From NCBI GenBank assembly GCA_045130235.1, contig JBGUPJ010000036.1:1-64000 (forward strand): a stretch of 64,000 bases of DNA. The letters run 5' to 3'. The notes under the pieces are model-generated. The model saw nothing but the letters and a program-made list of their open reading frames with translations, was not told the DNA's origin and made no database searches. How positions within the stretch are numbered: the first letter of the stretch is position 1; every line of letters begins with the position of its first letter. Made by a program: the position numbers and the translations under genes. Source of the DNA: UBA1756 sp045130235. GTDB taxonomy: Bacteria > Bacteroidota > Bacteroidia > Bacteroidales > WCHB1-69. This document shows, piece after piece, positions 49,658-58,473 of this stretch.

Positions 49658-50695
49658 TTATTGCTGAAAAACGAGTTGTAGAGCCCGCTCTGTCACTTTA
49701 GCCACCGCATAGTCGCGGAGACGGCCAACCGGCACGATCTGCTGGTGTTCTGAACATGGCGGCAGGCATTTCACACTCACCACATAGAAGTAGGCGAAGA
49801 TCCTGCGGTGGGTAAGCTGATGCTGGGTTTGCCACACCTGACTAGGTTTTTCTGTATATTCTATTTTATTATCATTCAAATAATTAATAATATCAAACTG
49901 CACTCCATCGAGTTCCACGAGTGGAAATTCGTACAGCTCGCGCCAGATATCATTTTCCGCGCGCCGTTGCACAATGGTTTGGTCGTTGTGCAGAAAGATA
50001 AGGTAATGGAAGTAGCGGTTCTTCACCGTGACCGTTTTCTGTTTGACAGGGAGTTGTTCCACCTGCTGGTGCTGAAAGGCGTAGCACTCTGACGCGAAGG
50101 GACACGTTGGGCAGTCAGGATTTTTGGGGGTGCACATCATGGCGCCCATTTCCATCATGGCCTGGTTGAAGTCGCCCGGGCGGTCGTTGGGAATCCACTT
50201 CTGGCAGGTGGTTTCCACGAGTTTGCGGGTGGCGGGGGCGGCGATATTGTCGAAGATGCCCTGGTAGCGCGCCACGAAGCGCAGCACGTTGCCATCCACG
50301 GCGGGATGGGGCAGGCCGAAGGCGATGGAGGCGATGGCCGCAGCGGTATAGTCACCCACGCCTTTCAGGTTTCGAATGGACGGATAGTCGGAGGGAAACA
50401 CCCCGCCATGGTCGGCCACAATCTGGCGGGCGGCGGCATGGAGGTTGCGGGCGCGGCTGTAGTAGCCCAGTCCCTGCCACACCTTCAGCACCTCTGCTTC
50501 GGGGGCGGCGGCGAGGGAGGAGCAGGTGGGAAATGTCTCCAGAAAGCGGCGATAGTAGTCCATGCCCTGCACCACACGGGTTTGTTGCAGAATCACCTCC
50601 GAGATCCAGATGCGGTAAGGATCGGTTTCGCCGCGCCACGGCAAATCGCGCTTGTGGGTGTCGAACCAGTCGAGCAGGCGTTCTGTAAACATCAT
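49658..50695 (-). CDS. mutY: A/G-specific adenine glycosylase MutY
   Basis: A 345-residue MutY that removes adenine mispaired with 8-oxoguanine. The N-terminal HhH-GPD domain has WRGETDPYRIWISEVILQQT and LKGVGDYTAAAIASIAFGLP with the catalytic Asp region (PAVDGNVLRF). The [4Fe-4S] loop is C-X6-C-X2-C-X5-C (CTPKNPDCPTCPFASEC). The C-terminal NUDIX-like domain recognises 8-oxoG. The frame extends 55 codons upstream across the OmpA gene's terminator, so ATG 50695 is the sensible start. Confidence 0.95.
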   Translation of the reverse strand: MMFTERLLDWFDTHKRDLPWRGETDPYRIWISEVILQQTRVVQGMDYYRRFLETFPTCSSLAAAPEAEVLKVWQGLGYYSRARNLHAAARQIVADHGGVFPSDYPSIRNLKGVGDYTAAAIASIAFGLPHPAVDGNVLRFVARYQGIFDNIAAPATRKLVETTCQKWIPNDRPGDFNQAMMEMGAMMCTPKNPDCPTCPFASECYAFQHQQVEQLPVKQKTVTVKNRYFHYLIFLHNDQTIVQRRAENDIWRELYEFPLVELDGVQFDIINYLNDNKIEYTEKPSQVWQTQHQLTHRRIFAYFYVVSVKCLPPCSEHQQIVPVGRLRDYAVAKVTERALQLVFQQ

Positions 50696-50710
50696 TTTTG
50701 TGAAAAAGAA

Positions 50711-50731
50711 GGGGAAGCGATTGGCTTCCCC
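50711..50731 (-). terminator. Terminator of the OmpA-family lipoprotein gene
   Basis: Stem GGGGAAGC / GCTTCCCC (50711-50718 and 50724-50731), loop of 5, followed on the minus strand by TTCTTTTTC. It separates the OmpA gene from mutY. Confidence 0.7.
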
Positions 50732-50738
50732 TATGCGA

Positions 50739-51743
50739 TTAGTTGTTGTCGATGATTTGGAAAAGCTCGTCGAGCTTGGGGGTGAGAATGATCTCGGTAC
50801 GGCGGTTCTTGGCGCGGGCTTCCGGCGTGTCGGCGGGGTCGATGGGGAAATACTCGCCACGGCCCGACGCTGAGATGCGCTGCGGGTCGATGTCGCCGTA
50901 GGAAAGGATGAGTTTCACCACGGAGGTGGCGCGCATCACACTCAGATCCCAGTTGTCTTTCACCTGACCGCTGCCGTTGTAGCGGAGGTTGTCGGTGTGG
51001 CCTTCGATGAGCACGTTGATGGTGCTGTCGGCCTCCAACACTTTGGCCAGCTCTTTGAGGGCTTCTTTACCTTCGCCTTGCACTTCCCAGCGGGCGGAGG
51101 CAAACAGCAATTTCTCATCCATAGAGACATACACCTTGCCGTTGCGTTGCTCCACCTTAAGGCCGCTACCCTCGAAGTTCTTGAGAGCGTTGCTCACCTT
51201 GTCTTTCAGGGCGCGCACTTCGGCATCTTTCTGGTCGAGAATTTTCTGCAACTCGGCGAGGCGGCTGGCAAACTGGTTCAGCGAGTCCTGCTTGGCCTGC
51301 AATTCTTCGGACTGATATTCGAGGCGGCTCTGCATCTCTTTCAGCTCGTTCTCCTTGGCACGGAGCTGCATCTGGGCGCTGTCGAGGTTGCTGGACAATT
51401 CGGAGATGGCCGCTCCACTGTTTTTCGTCAGTTCTTTAATGTCTTTTGCCAGTTCATCGTAGTCGTGGCGCGACTTGGCGTATTCGGCTTCCGTCTGGGC
51501 CAGCTTGCGGCTCAGGTCGAGGGTGTCAGCCTTCAGTTGATCTACTTTTGACTGCAGAGCGTTGACCTGACGATCCAAGTCTTTGTTTTTGTTCTGACAA
51601 TCAGTAAGTTCCGTTTCAGAGAACCTTTTATCCTCCATACACTCCTTATACTTGCCCTCTAATTCCAAATACTTTTGCTTGGTGACGCAAGAAGTGGCAA
51701 GGATAGCCATAACCGCCAATGCGGTAAACACAAATTTTCTCAT
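50739..51743 (-). CDS. OmpA family lipoprotein with coiled coil
   Basis: A 334-residue protein. The lipoprotein signal MRKFVFTALAVMAILATSC (Cys19) is followed by a long coiled coil (about 25-195, with LQSKVDQLKADTLDLSRKLA) and an OmpA-C peptidoglycan-binding domain. In that domain, LIEGHTDNLRYNGSGQVKDN carries the Asp of the diaminopimelate site, and ISASGRGEYFPIDPADT ends in NRRTEIIL. It should link the outer membrane to peptidoglycan. The DUF1573 gene lies 4 bp upstream on the same strand, so the two form an operon. Confidence 0.92.
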   Translation of the reverse strand: MRKFVFTALAVMAILATSCVTKQKYLELEGKYKECMEDKRFSETELTDCQNKNKDLDRQVNALQSKVDQLKADTLDLSRKLAQTEAEYAKSRHDYDELAKDIKELTKNSGAAISELSSNLDSAQMQLRAKENELKEMQSRLEYQSEELQAKQDSLNQFASRLAELQKILDQKDAEVRALKDKVSNALKNFEGSGLKVEQRNGKVYVSMDEKLLFASARWEVQGEGKEALKELAKVLEADSTINVLIEGHTDNLRYNGSGQVKDNWDLSVMRATSVVKLILSYGDIDPQRISASGRGEYFPIDPADTPEARAKNRRTEIILTPKLDELFQIIDNN

Positions 51744-51747
51744 TCCT

Positions 51748-52839
51748 TTACTGTTTGATAAATCCCTCTACTTTAATAACCTGGACAGGATTGGTAGGAC
51801 TATTCGTAATTACTTCAAAATTGCTAAACTGTTTACCACGACGGCTTTGTGCCTTGTAGGTCAGCTGAAGGGTAGCCGACTGACCCGGTTCGATGGTCAT
51901 GCTCGACATGGTATAGGAAAGAGCGGGAAGGTTATTGGTATCAATCTTTCGAATGATAAGGGGAGTTTTACCCGTATTGGTGATGGTAATCTCATCGGTA
52001 GCCACCTGTTTTTGAGCGATGGTATCGAATTTGAACACCACCTTGCTATACACAGCCTTAGGAGCGCGGTCGAGTTCTTTCTGGGAAAGGCCGGAGAAGT
52101 CTTCTTGAATATTGACGGAGTAATGGATACATTTTTTCGCTTCAATGGTGTCGTTGGTAATCAACGCGATTCTGTCTTTCAAAGTACCCCAACCATTGCG
52201 GAGCGAGCCGTCGTATTTCAGCACGATGTATCCTTCTTGACCGGCAGGTAGTTCGGGGCCGAAGCTACGGCCAACCTCTTGAATATAAGCTGGGAGCTCA
52301 GTTTGGATGGATGCTTTACGGCCATCTTCGAAGAAATTGCGAATCCAAAGCGTGTCGAAATGCGACTGCGTGTTGGTAGTACTAACATTGACCGTGTAGG
52401 ATTTAACTCTAATTTCACCTTTACCAGCCTTATAACCAGCAAGTTCGTATTTTGTCGGAGGGCGTTTGATGACATTTCCTTTTATGAAAATGATGTAAGG
52501 AGACGTCACATCGGGCTCGTTGGTGGAAACCTTGATGTTTTTGTTGAAATTTCCGGGACGGTTCCACGGGTCATAAGTGGCATCGATGAAGCCGGTCTGT
52601 CCGGGGGCGACAGGTTCGCGGGTGTAGTTAGCAGCTGTACAACCGCATCCAGGCTTCACATTCGTAAGAACCAAATCCTCAGTGCCCACGTTCTTGAAAA
52701 TGAAACGAGCGGTTACTTTGCCACCCTCCTCGTGGATGTCGCCAAATTCATGTGTTTTCTTTTCAAACTCGATTTTCGGCTGGGCCATTGCACACAAAAA
52801 GGCCACCACCATTGTCAGAGATAAAACTAACTTTTTCAT
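51748..52839 (-). CDS. DUF1573 domain exported protein
   Basis: A 363-residue exported protein (signal peptide MKKLVLSLTMVVAFLCAMAQ). It has at least two DUF1573/ASH-like beta domains: KTHEFGDIHEEGGKVTARFI with NVKPGCGCTAANYTREPVAP near the N-terminus, and a second with TIAQKQVATDEITITNTGK near residue 280. These Ig-like domains occur in many periplasmic or surface proteins of Bacteroidota. It is the first gene of an operon with the OmpA lipoprotein and diverges from the ammonia-lyase operon. Its -7 box is TATTTTTG (52888-52895, minus strand). Confidence 0.9.
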   Translation of the reverse strand: MKKLVLSLTMVVAFLCAMAQPKIEFEKKTHEFGDIHEEGGKVTARFIFKNVGTEDLVLTNVKPGCGCTAANYTREPVAPGQTGFIDATYDPWNRPGNFNKNIKVSTNEPDVTSPYIIFIKGNVIKRPPTKYELAGYKAGKGEIRVKSYTVNVSTTNTQSHFDTLWIRNFFEDGRKASIQTELPAYIQEVGRSFGPELPAGQEGYIVLKYDGSLRNGWGTLKDRIALITNDTIEAKKCIHYSVNIQEDFSGLSQKELDRAPKAVYSKVVFKFDTIAQKQVATDEITITNTGKTPLIIRKIDTNNLPALSYTMSSMTIEPGQSATLQLTYKAQSRRGKQFSNFEVITNSPTNPVQVIKVEGFIKQ

Positions 52840-52887
52840 GATTGATATTTTAATTTACCTAATTACTCAATTTACAAAAAGCGGGTG

Positions 52888-52895
52888 CAAAAATA
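52888..52895 (-). promoter_or_regulatory. -7 box (TATTTTTG) for the DUF1573-OmpA operon
   Basis: TATTTTTG on the minus strand, 49 bp before the start at 52839. It lies back to back with the ammonia-lyase promoter in a 224-bp gap. Confidence 0.5.
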
Positions 52896-52967
52896 CTACT
52901 TTATTTTGTAACAATGCTTTCTTATTCATATTTTTTAAAACAAAAACATTTAATAAAAATTTTTGCC

Positions 52968-52975
52968 TAAATTTG
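52968..52975 (+). promoter_or_regulatory. -7 box (TAAATTTG) for the ammonia-lyase operon
   Basis: TAAATTTG, 89 bp before ATG 53064, leaving a leader of about 80 nt. Confidence 0.45.
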
Positions 52976-53063
52976 CCGCTTGATTGGGTAAAGGGTGGAG
53001 AAGTTTAAATTATCAACGAAAGATTTTATAATAACTTTATAATCAAGCAACTATTTTTTTGAC

Positions 53064-54572
53064 ATGCAGATTAGTGAGATTGAAAAAATTCTTTTTGAGG
53101 GAAAGAAACTCATCATCAATGCCGAAGAGCGTAACAGAATTGAACGCAGTTACAACTTTTTGAAAGAGTTTTCGGCTGATAAGATCATCTATGGCATCAA
53201 CACTGGTTTCGGTCCGATGGCGCAATATCGCATTGCTGATTCGGATTTGATTTCTCTCCAATACAATATCATCCGCAGTCACTCAACGGGAGCAGGAGAG
53301 CCTTTCGATGAGATTTACGTGAAGGCAGCGATGCTGTCGCGCTACATGACCTTTGCCAGCGGCAAGTCGGGCGTGCACATCAGCGCCTTGGAGATGCTGG
53401 CAGCTTTCATCAACAACGGCGTTTATCCTTACATTCCGCAACACGGCAGCGTGGGTGCCAGCGGCGACCTTGTGCAGTTGGCTCATCTCGCCCTGACGCT
53501 CATCGGAGAGGGACAGGTGTTCTACAAAGGCGAACTCCGTCCCACCGCCGAAGTGATGAAAGAGCTTGACCTCACCCCGTTCCAGCCGCACATCCGCGAA
53601 GGTCTGGCCCTGTGCAACGGCACCGCCATGATGACCGGCGTCGGCTTGGTGAACCTGCATTATGCCAAACGCCTCCTCTCGTTTGCTGTACTCGCTTCCG
53701 TGATGGTCAACGAGATTGCGGCCTCCTACGATGACTTCCTCGCCCCTGAACTCAACGACCTGAAGAACCACAAAGGACAGATGCGTATCGCTCAGTGGAT
53801 GACCAATATAGCAGCTTCATCGCATCGTCTGCTGAAGCGCGAGGTGGAACTGTACCGTCCGCACGAAGAGGCCGTATTCAAACATAAAGTACAGCCTTTC
53901 TACTCACTGCGCTGCATCCCCCAAATTCTCGGTCCCGTGCTCGACACCCTCGACTTTTCGGAGAAAATTCTCGAAGAGGAGTTCAACGCAGTGGACGACA
54001 ATCCGGTGGTGGATATCGAGACGCAGACCGTGTATCACGGCGGCAACTTCCACGGCGATTATATCAGTTTTGAGATGGACAAGATTAAGATTGCCGTCAC
54101 CAAGCTGACCATGCTGATGGAGCGTCAGTTCAACTACTTGTGCCACGACAAAGTCAACGAGATCCTGCCTCCGTTCATGAACCTCGGCACCATCGGTCTG
54201 AACTACGGCGTACAGGCCATGCAGTTTACGGCCACCTCCACCACAGCCGAATGCCAGACCCTTTCCAACCCGATGTGTGTACACAGCATTCCGAACAACA
54301 ACGACAACCAGGATGTGGTGAGCATGGGCACCAACTCGGCCATACTCGCCAAACGGGTAATTGAAAACGCCTATCAGGTGATGGCTATCCATCTTATCGG
54401 TATCGCGCAAGCTATTGATTGTCTGAAAATTAAAGAAGATTTATCAGAACAGTCGCGGACCTTATATCACGACATTCGCAATTTGGTGCCGGCCTTTGTG
54501 GAAGATACTCCGAAGTACGAAGAGATAGCCACAGTAATTGACTTTTTGAAAAACCGCAAAATCGACTTTTAA
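53064..54572 (+). CDS. Aromatic amino acid ammonia-lyase (HutH/HAL family; tyrosine ammonia-lyase-like)
   Basis: A 502-residue lyase. The MIO cofactor tripeptide Ala132-Ser133-Gly134 lies in GSVGASGDLVQLAHLALTLI. Automatic naming would be histidine ammonia-lyase. From memory, though, the sequence is closest to the Flavobacterium tyrosine ammonia-lyase of the flexirubin pathway: it shares YNFLKEFS, NTGFGPMAQYRI, the RSHSTGAGEP region at about 71-80 and VYHGGNFHGDYIS. The hut genes are absent here. A ketoreductase starts at the overlapping TAATG, and a ketosynthase follows, so the likely product, 4-coumarate, would prime a polyene. This substrate call is inference. Confidence 0.88.
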   Translation: MQISEIEKILFEGKKLIINAEERNRIERSYNFLKEFSADKIIYGINTGFGPMAQYRIADSDLISLQYNIIRSHSTGAGEPFDEIYVKAAMLSRYMTFASGKSGVHISALEMLAAFINNGVYPYIPQHGSVGASGDLVQLAHLALTLIGEGQVFYKGELRPTAEVMKELDLTPFQPHIREGLALCNGTAMMTGVGLVNLHYAKRLLSFAVLASVMVNEIAASYDDFLAPELNDLKNHKGQMRIAQWMTNIAASSHRLLKREVELYRPHEEAVFKHKVQPFYSLRCIPQILGPVLDTLDFSEKILEEEFNAVDDNPVVDIETQTVYHGGNFHGDYISFEMDKIKIAVTKLTMLMERQFNYLCHDKVNEILPPFMNLGTIGLNYGVQAMQFTATSTTAECQTLSNPMCVHSIPNNNDNQDVVSMGTNSAILAKRVIENAYQVMAIHLIGIAQAIDCLKIKEDLSEQSRTLYHDIRNLVPAFVEDTPKYEEIATVIDFLKNRKIDF

Positions 54573-55300
54573 TGAAATATGCAATGGTAACGGGAGGCTC
54601 GCGCGGCATCGGCCGGGCGTGTTGTCTCCAATTGGCAGAGATGGGCTATAACGTGATTATCAACTACGCCCGCAACCAGGAAGCGGCTGAAGAGACGCGC
54701 CGCTTGGTGGAGGAGAAGGGCGTGACGGCGGAGCTGATGCCGTTTGATGTGGCCGACGGCGCCGCGGCCGATGCCGCCGTAACCGCCTGGCAGGAGCAGC
54801 ATCCCGACGACTATATCGCCATCTTGGTGAACAATGCCGGCATCCGTCAGGATACCATGTTAGTATTTATGGAGGACCGCCAGTGGCACGATGTGCTGAA
54901 CACCACGCTGAACGGCTTTTTCTACATCACCCGTCGGGTGGTGAAGGACATGCTGACGAAGCGGTGGGGCCGCATCGTGAATGTGGTGTCGCTCTCCGGC
55001 ATCAAGGGACTGCCCGGACAGGTGAACTACTCGGCGGCGAAGGCGGCCATCATCGGTGCCACGAAAGCACTGGCGCAGGAGGTGGGACCGCGCAAGGTGA
55101 CTGTCAACGCAGTAGCCCCCGGCTTCATCGCCACCGACATGACGAAAGACCTCGACGAGGCGATGCTGAAGAAGCAGATCCCCTGTGGCCGGTTCGGAAA
55201 ACCCGAGGAGGTGGCCGCACTGGTGGGCTTCCTTGCCTCCGACAACGCCGCCTATATCAACGGCGAGGTGGTGTCGATTAATGGGGGACTGTATACCTAA
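54572..55300 (+). CDS. 3-oxoacyl-ACP reductase (FabG-like SDR)
   Basis: A 242-residue short-chain dehydrogenase. The cofactor loop is TGGSRGIGRA (about 7-16), then NNAG, the catalytic Ser in VVSLSG and the YSAAK motif at about 150, and the C-terminal AYINGEVVSINGG. FabG-type enzymes reduce the beta-keto group on an acyl carrier protein. Its ATG overlaps the stop of the ammonia-lyase by one base (TAATG), so the two are translationally coupled. This suggests it serves that pathway and not general fatty acid synthesis. Confidence 0.92.
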   Translation: MKYAMVTGGSRGIGRACCLQLAEMGYNVIINYARNQEAAEETRRLVEEKGVTAELMPFDVADGAAADAAVTAWQEQHPDDYIAILVNNAGIRQDTMLVFMEDRQWHDVLNTTLNGFFYITRRVVKDMLTKRWGRIVNVVSLSGIKGLPGQVNYSAAKAAIIGATKALAQEVGPRKVTVNAVAPGFIATDMTKDLDEAMLKKQIPCGRFGKPEEVAALVGFLASDNAAYINGEVVSINGGLYT

Positions 55301-55417
55301 ACTGAAAATTGAAAATTGAAAATTAAGAGGTGAGATGAAAGGATAAAGAGATTAATGATGCAAATCCCCCTTTCATTTTTAATTGTTAATTATTAATTGT
55401 TAATTGTTTATAACATC
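55301..55417. other. Low-complexity gap before the ketosynthase
   Basis: Begins with GAAAATTGAAAATTGAAAATT repeats and ends with TTAATTGTTAATTATTAATTG repeats, the same family of simple repeats as at 7709-7842. No terminator is obvious, so the ketosynthase may still be in the operon. Confidence 0.4.
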
Positions 55418-56635
55418 ATGCGACGTGTAGTCATTACTGGAATGGGAATTTGGTCGTGCCTCGGGAAGAACTTGGAGGAGGTGCGGCAATCGCTTTATCA
55501 TGGAAAATCGGGCATCGGCATTGATGAGGAGAGAATCGCATACGGCTATCGCTCGCCGCTGACGGGCATTGTGGAACGGCCTGCGCTGAAGGGGCTGTTG
55601 GATCGCCGCTCGCGGGTGTGCCTGGCCGAGGAGGGCGAATATGCCTATATGGCGACGTCCGAAGCGCTTCGTAACGCGCAGATTGACAGTGATTATTTGG
55701 AGAAAAACGAAATCGGCATATTGTACGGCAACGACTCATCGGCGAAATCGGTGATAGAGGCCCACATGCTGACATTGGAGACCAAAGACACCACCTTGCA
55801 GGGCTCTGGGGCGATTTTCCAGTCGATGAACTCGACGGTGACGATGAACCTCTCGACCATCTTCAAGCTGAAGGGTATCAACATCACCATCAGTGCAGCG
55901 TGTGCCAGCGGCTCGCATGCCATCGGCTTGGGGCTGATGTTCATCCGGCAGGGCTTGCAGGACATGGTGATTTGCGGCGGCTCGCAGGAGGTCAACTACC
56001 TGTCGATGAGCAGCTTTGATGCCATCAGTGCGTTTTCCACCCGTATCAGCGACCCGACGAAGGCATCGCGTCCGTTCGACCGCGACCGCGACGGGCTGGT
56101 GCCGAGCGGCGGGGCGGCGACGGTGATTCTGGAAGAGTACGAGCACGCCGTGAAGCGCGGCGCGCCCATCCTCGCCGAGGTGGTCGGTTACGGTTTCTCC
56201 TCCAACGGCGCTAACATCTCGCAGCCCAGCGACTTGGGTTCCTGCATCGCCATGGAACGTGCTATGAGGGATGCAGGGGTGAGAGCGGAAGAGATCGACT
56301 ATATCAACGCCCACGCCACCTCCACCTTGCAGGGCGATGCCTTCGAGGCCGACGCGCTCAACCACCTTTTCGGCGCACTGAAAACACCCATCTCCTCCAC
56401 CAAATCGATGACGGGACATGAGTGCTGGATGGCGGGCGGCAGCGAAATCGTTTATTCTAACATTATGATGCTCAACGATTTCATCGCACCCAATATCAAC
56501 TTCGAAAATCCTGACGAACATTCACAAAATTTAAATATTGTGAACCGCACGCAGGAGAAAAAAATCAACATCTACCTCTCCAACTCATTCGGATTCGGCG
56601 GCACCAACAGCGCGTTGGTCATCAAAAGAATCTGA
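55418..56635 (+). CDS. Beta-ketoacyl-ACP synthase (FabF-like)
   Basis: A 405-residue condensing enzyme with the complete Cys-His-His triad: Cys162 in AACASGSHA, His300 in NAHATST and His335 in SMTGHECW. It should extend an acyl chain on an acyl carrier protein. No chain-length factor, carrier protein or dehydratase gene follows. The next gene is a sigma factor, so the cluster is small or continued elsewhere. ATG 55418 gives the usual MRRVVITGMG start; the frame extends seven codons upstream. Confidence 0.92.
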   Translation: MRRVVITGMGIWSCLGKNLEEVRQSLYHGKSGIGIDEERIAYGYRSPLTGIVERPALKGLLDRRSRVCLAEEGEYAYMATSEALRNAQIDSDYLEKNEIGILYGNDSSAKSVIEAHMLTLETKDTTLQGSGAIFQSMNSTVTMNLSTIFKLKGINITISAACASGSHAIGLGLMFIRQGLQDMVICGGSQEVNYLSMSSFDAISAFSTRISDPTKASRPFDRDRDGLVPSGGAATVILEEYEHAVKRGAPILAEVVGYGFSSNGANISQPSDLGSCIAMERAMRDAGVRAEEIDYINAHATSTLQGDAFEADALNHLFGALKTPISSTKSMTGHECWMAGGSEIVYSNIMMLNDFIAPNINFENPDEHSQNLNIVNRTQEKKINIYLSNSFGFGGTNSALVIKRI

Positions 56636-56652
56636 AAATTAGAGATGTCGAG

Positions 56653-56681
56653 GCAACATTTTAGAATACCTTTTGTATAAG
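56653..56681 (+). promoter_or_regulatory. Putative ECF promoter (GCAAC-N17-GTATAAG) of the sigma factor gene
   Basis: GCAAC (56653-56657) and GTATAAG (56675-56681), 17 bp apart, 17 bp before ATG 56698. This is the arrangement expected for autoregulation by an ECF sigma factor. The same spacing and similar boxes occur at 17496-17524. Confidence 0.45.
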
Positions 56682-56697
56682 CAAGAGAAACGTCCGT

Positions 56698-57279
56698 ATG
56701 GTCAGCGACAGTGAGATTATCCGTAAGTGCAAGAATGGCAGTCGGAAACATCAGGCCATGTTGTACGAAAAGTACTCACCAGTGCTGATGGCGATCTGCA
56801 TCCGGTACACCCGCTGCATGGAAGATGCCGAGGATTTGTTGCACGATACTTTCGTGAAAATCCTTACGAACATCGACTCCTGCGACGAGAACGGAAGCAT
56901 CGGGGCGTGGATGCGCAAGATTGCGGTGAACACCTGCATTAACGCATACCACAAACGGAAGAAAGAAGAGGGGGAGATTGATGCGGAGGATGTGGCGGAG
57001 ACCATTCTCGACGTTCGGATACAGCAGAATGACTTCCTGTCGGAAGAGATTTTGCTGAGGTTCATACAAGAGTTGCCCGACGGTTACCGAACAGTGTTCA
57101 ACCTTTTCGAAATCGACGGCTACTCGCATCAGGAAATTTCCGAGATGATCGGAAGTTCCTATACCACAGTAAGAACGCAGCTGTTTAAGGCCAAGCGTTC
57201 ATTAAAACAGAAAATTGAAAAATATCTCGGCGAAGAGTTTAAGTATCACGTCGGGGTGAAAAAAGAGATAGAAGAATGA
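56698..57279 (+). CDS. ECF RNA polymerase sigma factor
   Basis: A 193-residue sigma-70 family factor of the ECF class with region 2 (about 25-90: YSPVLMAICIRYTRCMEDAE, DLLHDTFVKILTNI) and region 4 (about 125-180: LPDGYRTVFNLFEIDGYSHQ, EISEMIGSSYTTVRTQLFKA). It lacks sigma-1 and sigma-3. Its last codons overlap the next gene by the ATGA quartet, so that gene is its partner, presumably an anti-sigma factor. Confidence 0.93.
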   Translation: MVSDSEIIRKCKNGSRKHQAMLYEKYSPVLMAICIRYTRCMEDAEDLLHDTFVKILTNIDSCDENGSIGAWMRKIAVNTCINAYHKRKKEEGEIDAEDVAETILDVRIQQNDFLSEEILLRFIQELPDGYRTVFNLFEIDGYSHQEISEMIGSSYTTVRTQLFKAKRSLKQKIEKYLGEEFKYHVGVKKEIEE

Positions 57280-58358
57280 AAGAACAGGAAATCGGAGAGA
57301 TGTTCAAGAACCAACTGGCGGGCCACGAGGTGAAGCCCCAGCCGTCGGTGTGGGAGGGCATTGCCAACGACTCAGCGGTGAAGCGATTCAACCGCGGGCG
57401 GCAGTTCCGTTATTGGGGACTCCGCGCTGGCGTTCCGGCCCTGTTCACGGCTGCTGTCATCACAGCGGTGCTGTTGTTCCGTCCCACCCCGTCCACCAAC
57501 GACACCAACATCTCGCAAAATCATGCTTCCAGCGCTCCCATCGCCCAAACAGAAATTATCCAACAAAATACTGAGCAACAGATTATTAACACAAAAACCA
57601 CTCCTCCTACTCCTGTACGCACTTCTCCCTCACAACCTTCTGCAAACACTGGCATCATCCCCGCTGAAGCGGCAACCGTGAACGACATCACCGCAGCAGA
57701 AACTTCTACCCTTCCCTCCCCCACTCCCACTGCCTCCACCACCCCGCAGACCAAAACGCTTCCGGCTAACGGCGGCAACGGCAAACCCGACAATCCGCCC
57801 GTGCCCAACAATCCCGAACCGGAAGCGGTGCAGGTCACTGACAATCACCCCACCACCAACCAGAAAGAAGATTTCCGTCTCACCTATAGTCACGACACGC
57901 TGGTGTGCCGCAACTCCAAGCTCACCCTTTTTGTCCACAATGCGGATCACGTATTCTGGAGCTTTGGTTCCGATCTGGAGAGTGTGGATTTGATTGTGGA
58001 GGAGAACACCCGCGTAGAGGCGACCGTACACACCAAGGAGGGCAAGGACACGACCATCCGTGTGAACATCACAGTATGCGACTGCGAGCTGTTCATTCCG
58101 ACGGCCTTCACGCCCAACGGCGACGGTTTGAACGACGAGTGGCTGGTGTACGCGCCGGCCGGCATCACCGACTTCGAGTGCATGGTGTACGACAAGGCCG
58201 GAACGCTGCTGTTCCACACCCGCAGCATTCATCAGGGCTGGAACGGCATGAACAACGGAAAGTACCTGCCGGCAGGCGGTTACTTCTACAGCTGCCGTTA
58301 CCGCGATGAGTTAGGCACCCAGCACGTTCAGAAAGGCCAGGTAACGTTGGTGCGGTAA
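57276..58358 (+). CDS. Anti-sigma-like membrane protein with T9SS type B C-terminal domain
   Basis: A 360-residue protein. The N-terminal 45 residues (MKEQEIGEMFKNQLAGHEVK, PQPSVWEGIA) look like the cytoplasmic end of a Bacteroidota anti-sigma factor. A membrane helix (about 49-67, AGVPALFTAAVITAVLLF) follows, then a Thr/Pro-rich linker (to about 190) and a beta domain with LTYSHDTLVCRNSKLTLFVH. The end is a gliding-motility-associated/T9SS type B domain (FIPTAFTPNGDGLNDEW, GWNGMNNGKYLPAGGYFYSC). There is no cleavable signal peptide, so this sorting-type domain would hang in the periplasm. It overlaps the sigma factor gene by 4 bp. A role in sensing T9SS activity is an inference. Confidence 0.8.
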   Translation: MKEQEIGEMFKNQLAGHEVKPQPSVWEGIANDSAVKRFNRGRQFRYWGLRAGVPALFTAAVITAVLLFRPTPSTNDTNISQNHASSAPIAQTEIIQQNTEQQIINTKTTPPTPVRTSPSQPSANTGIIPAEAATVNDITAAETSTLPSPTPTASTTPQTKTLPANGGNGKPDNPPVPNNPEPEAVQVTDNHPTTNQKEDFRLTYSHDTLVCRNSKLTLFVHNADHVFWSFGSDLESVDLIVEENTRVEATVHTKEGKDTTIRVNITVCDCELFIPTAFTPNGDGLNDEWLVYAPAGITDFECMVYDKAGTLLFHTRSIHQGWNGMNNGKYLPAGGYFYSCRYRDELGTQHVQKGQVTLVR

Positions 58359-58399
58359 GACAATATATATTACCCCTCCGTTCAAATCCAAATTTTTCG

Positions 58400-58407
58400 T
58401 ATTTTTG
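58400..58407 (+). promoter_or_regulatory. -7 box (TATTTTTG) for the C10 protease
   Basis: TATTTTTG, 67 bp before ATG 58474, in the gap after the anti-sigma gene. Confidence 0.5.
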
Positions 58408-58473
58408 CCGCTCGAAAATCTGTGCGGAGAGCACCCGTTTTCATCATTTTCATCCAAAATTATCATCAAAAAA

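Noticed and set aside
50696..50860. N-terminal extension of MutY
   Set aside because: The extra 55 codons run through the OmpA gene's terminator and into its 3' end and are Ser/Pro-rich without homology; ATG 50695 begins the conserved domain.
53064..54572. Histidine degradation (hut) operon
   Set aside because: No urocanase, imidazolonepropionase or formiminotransferase gene nearby, and the partners are fatty acid-type enzymes. The lyase was therefore not assigned to the hut pathway.
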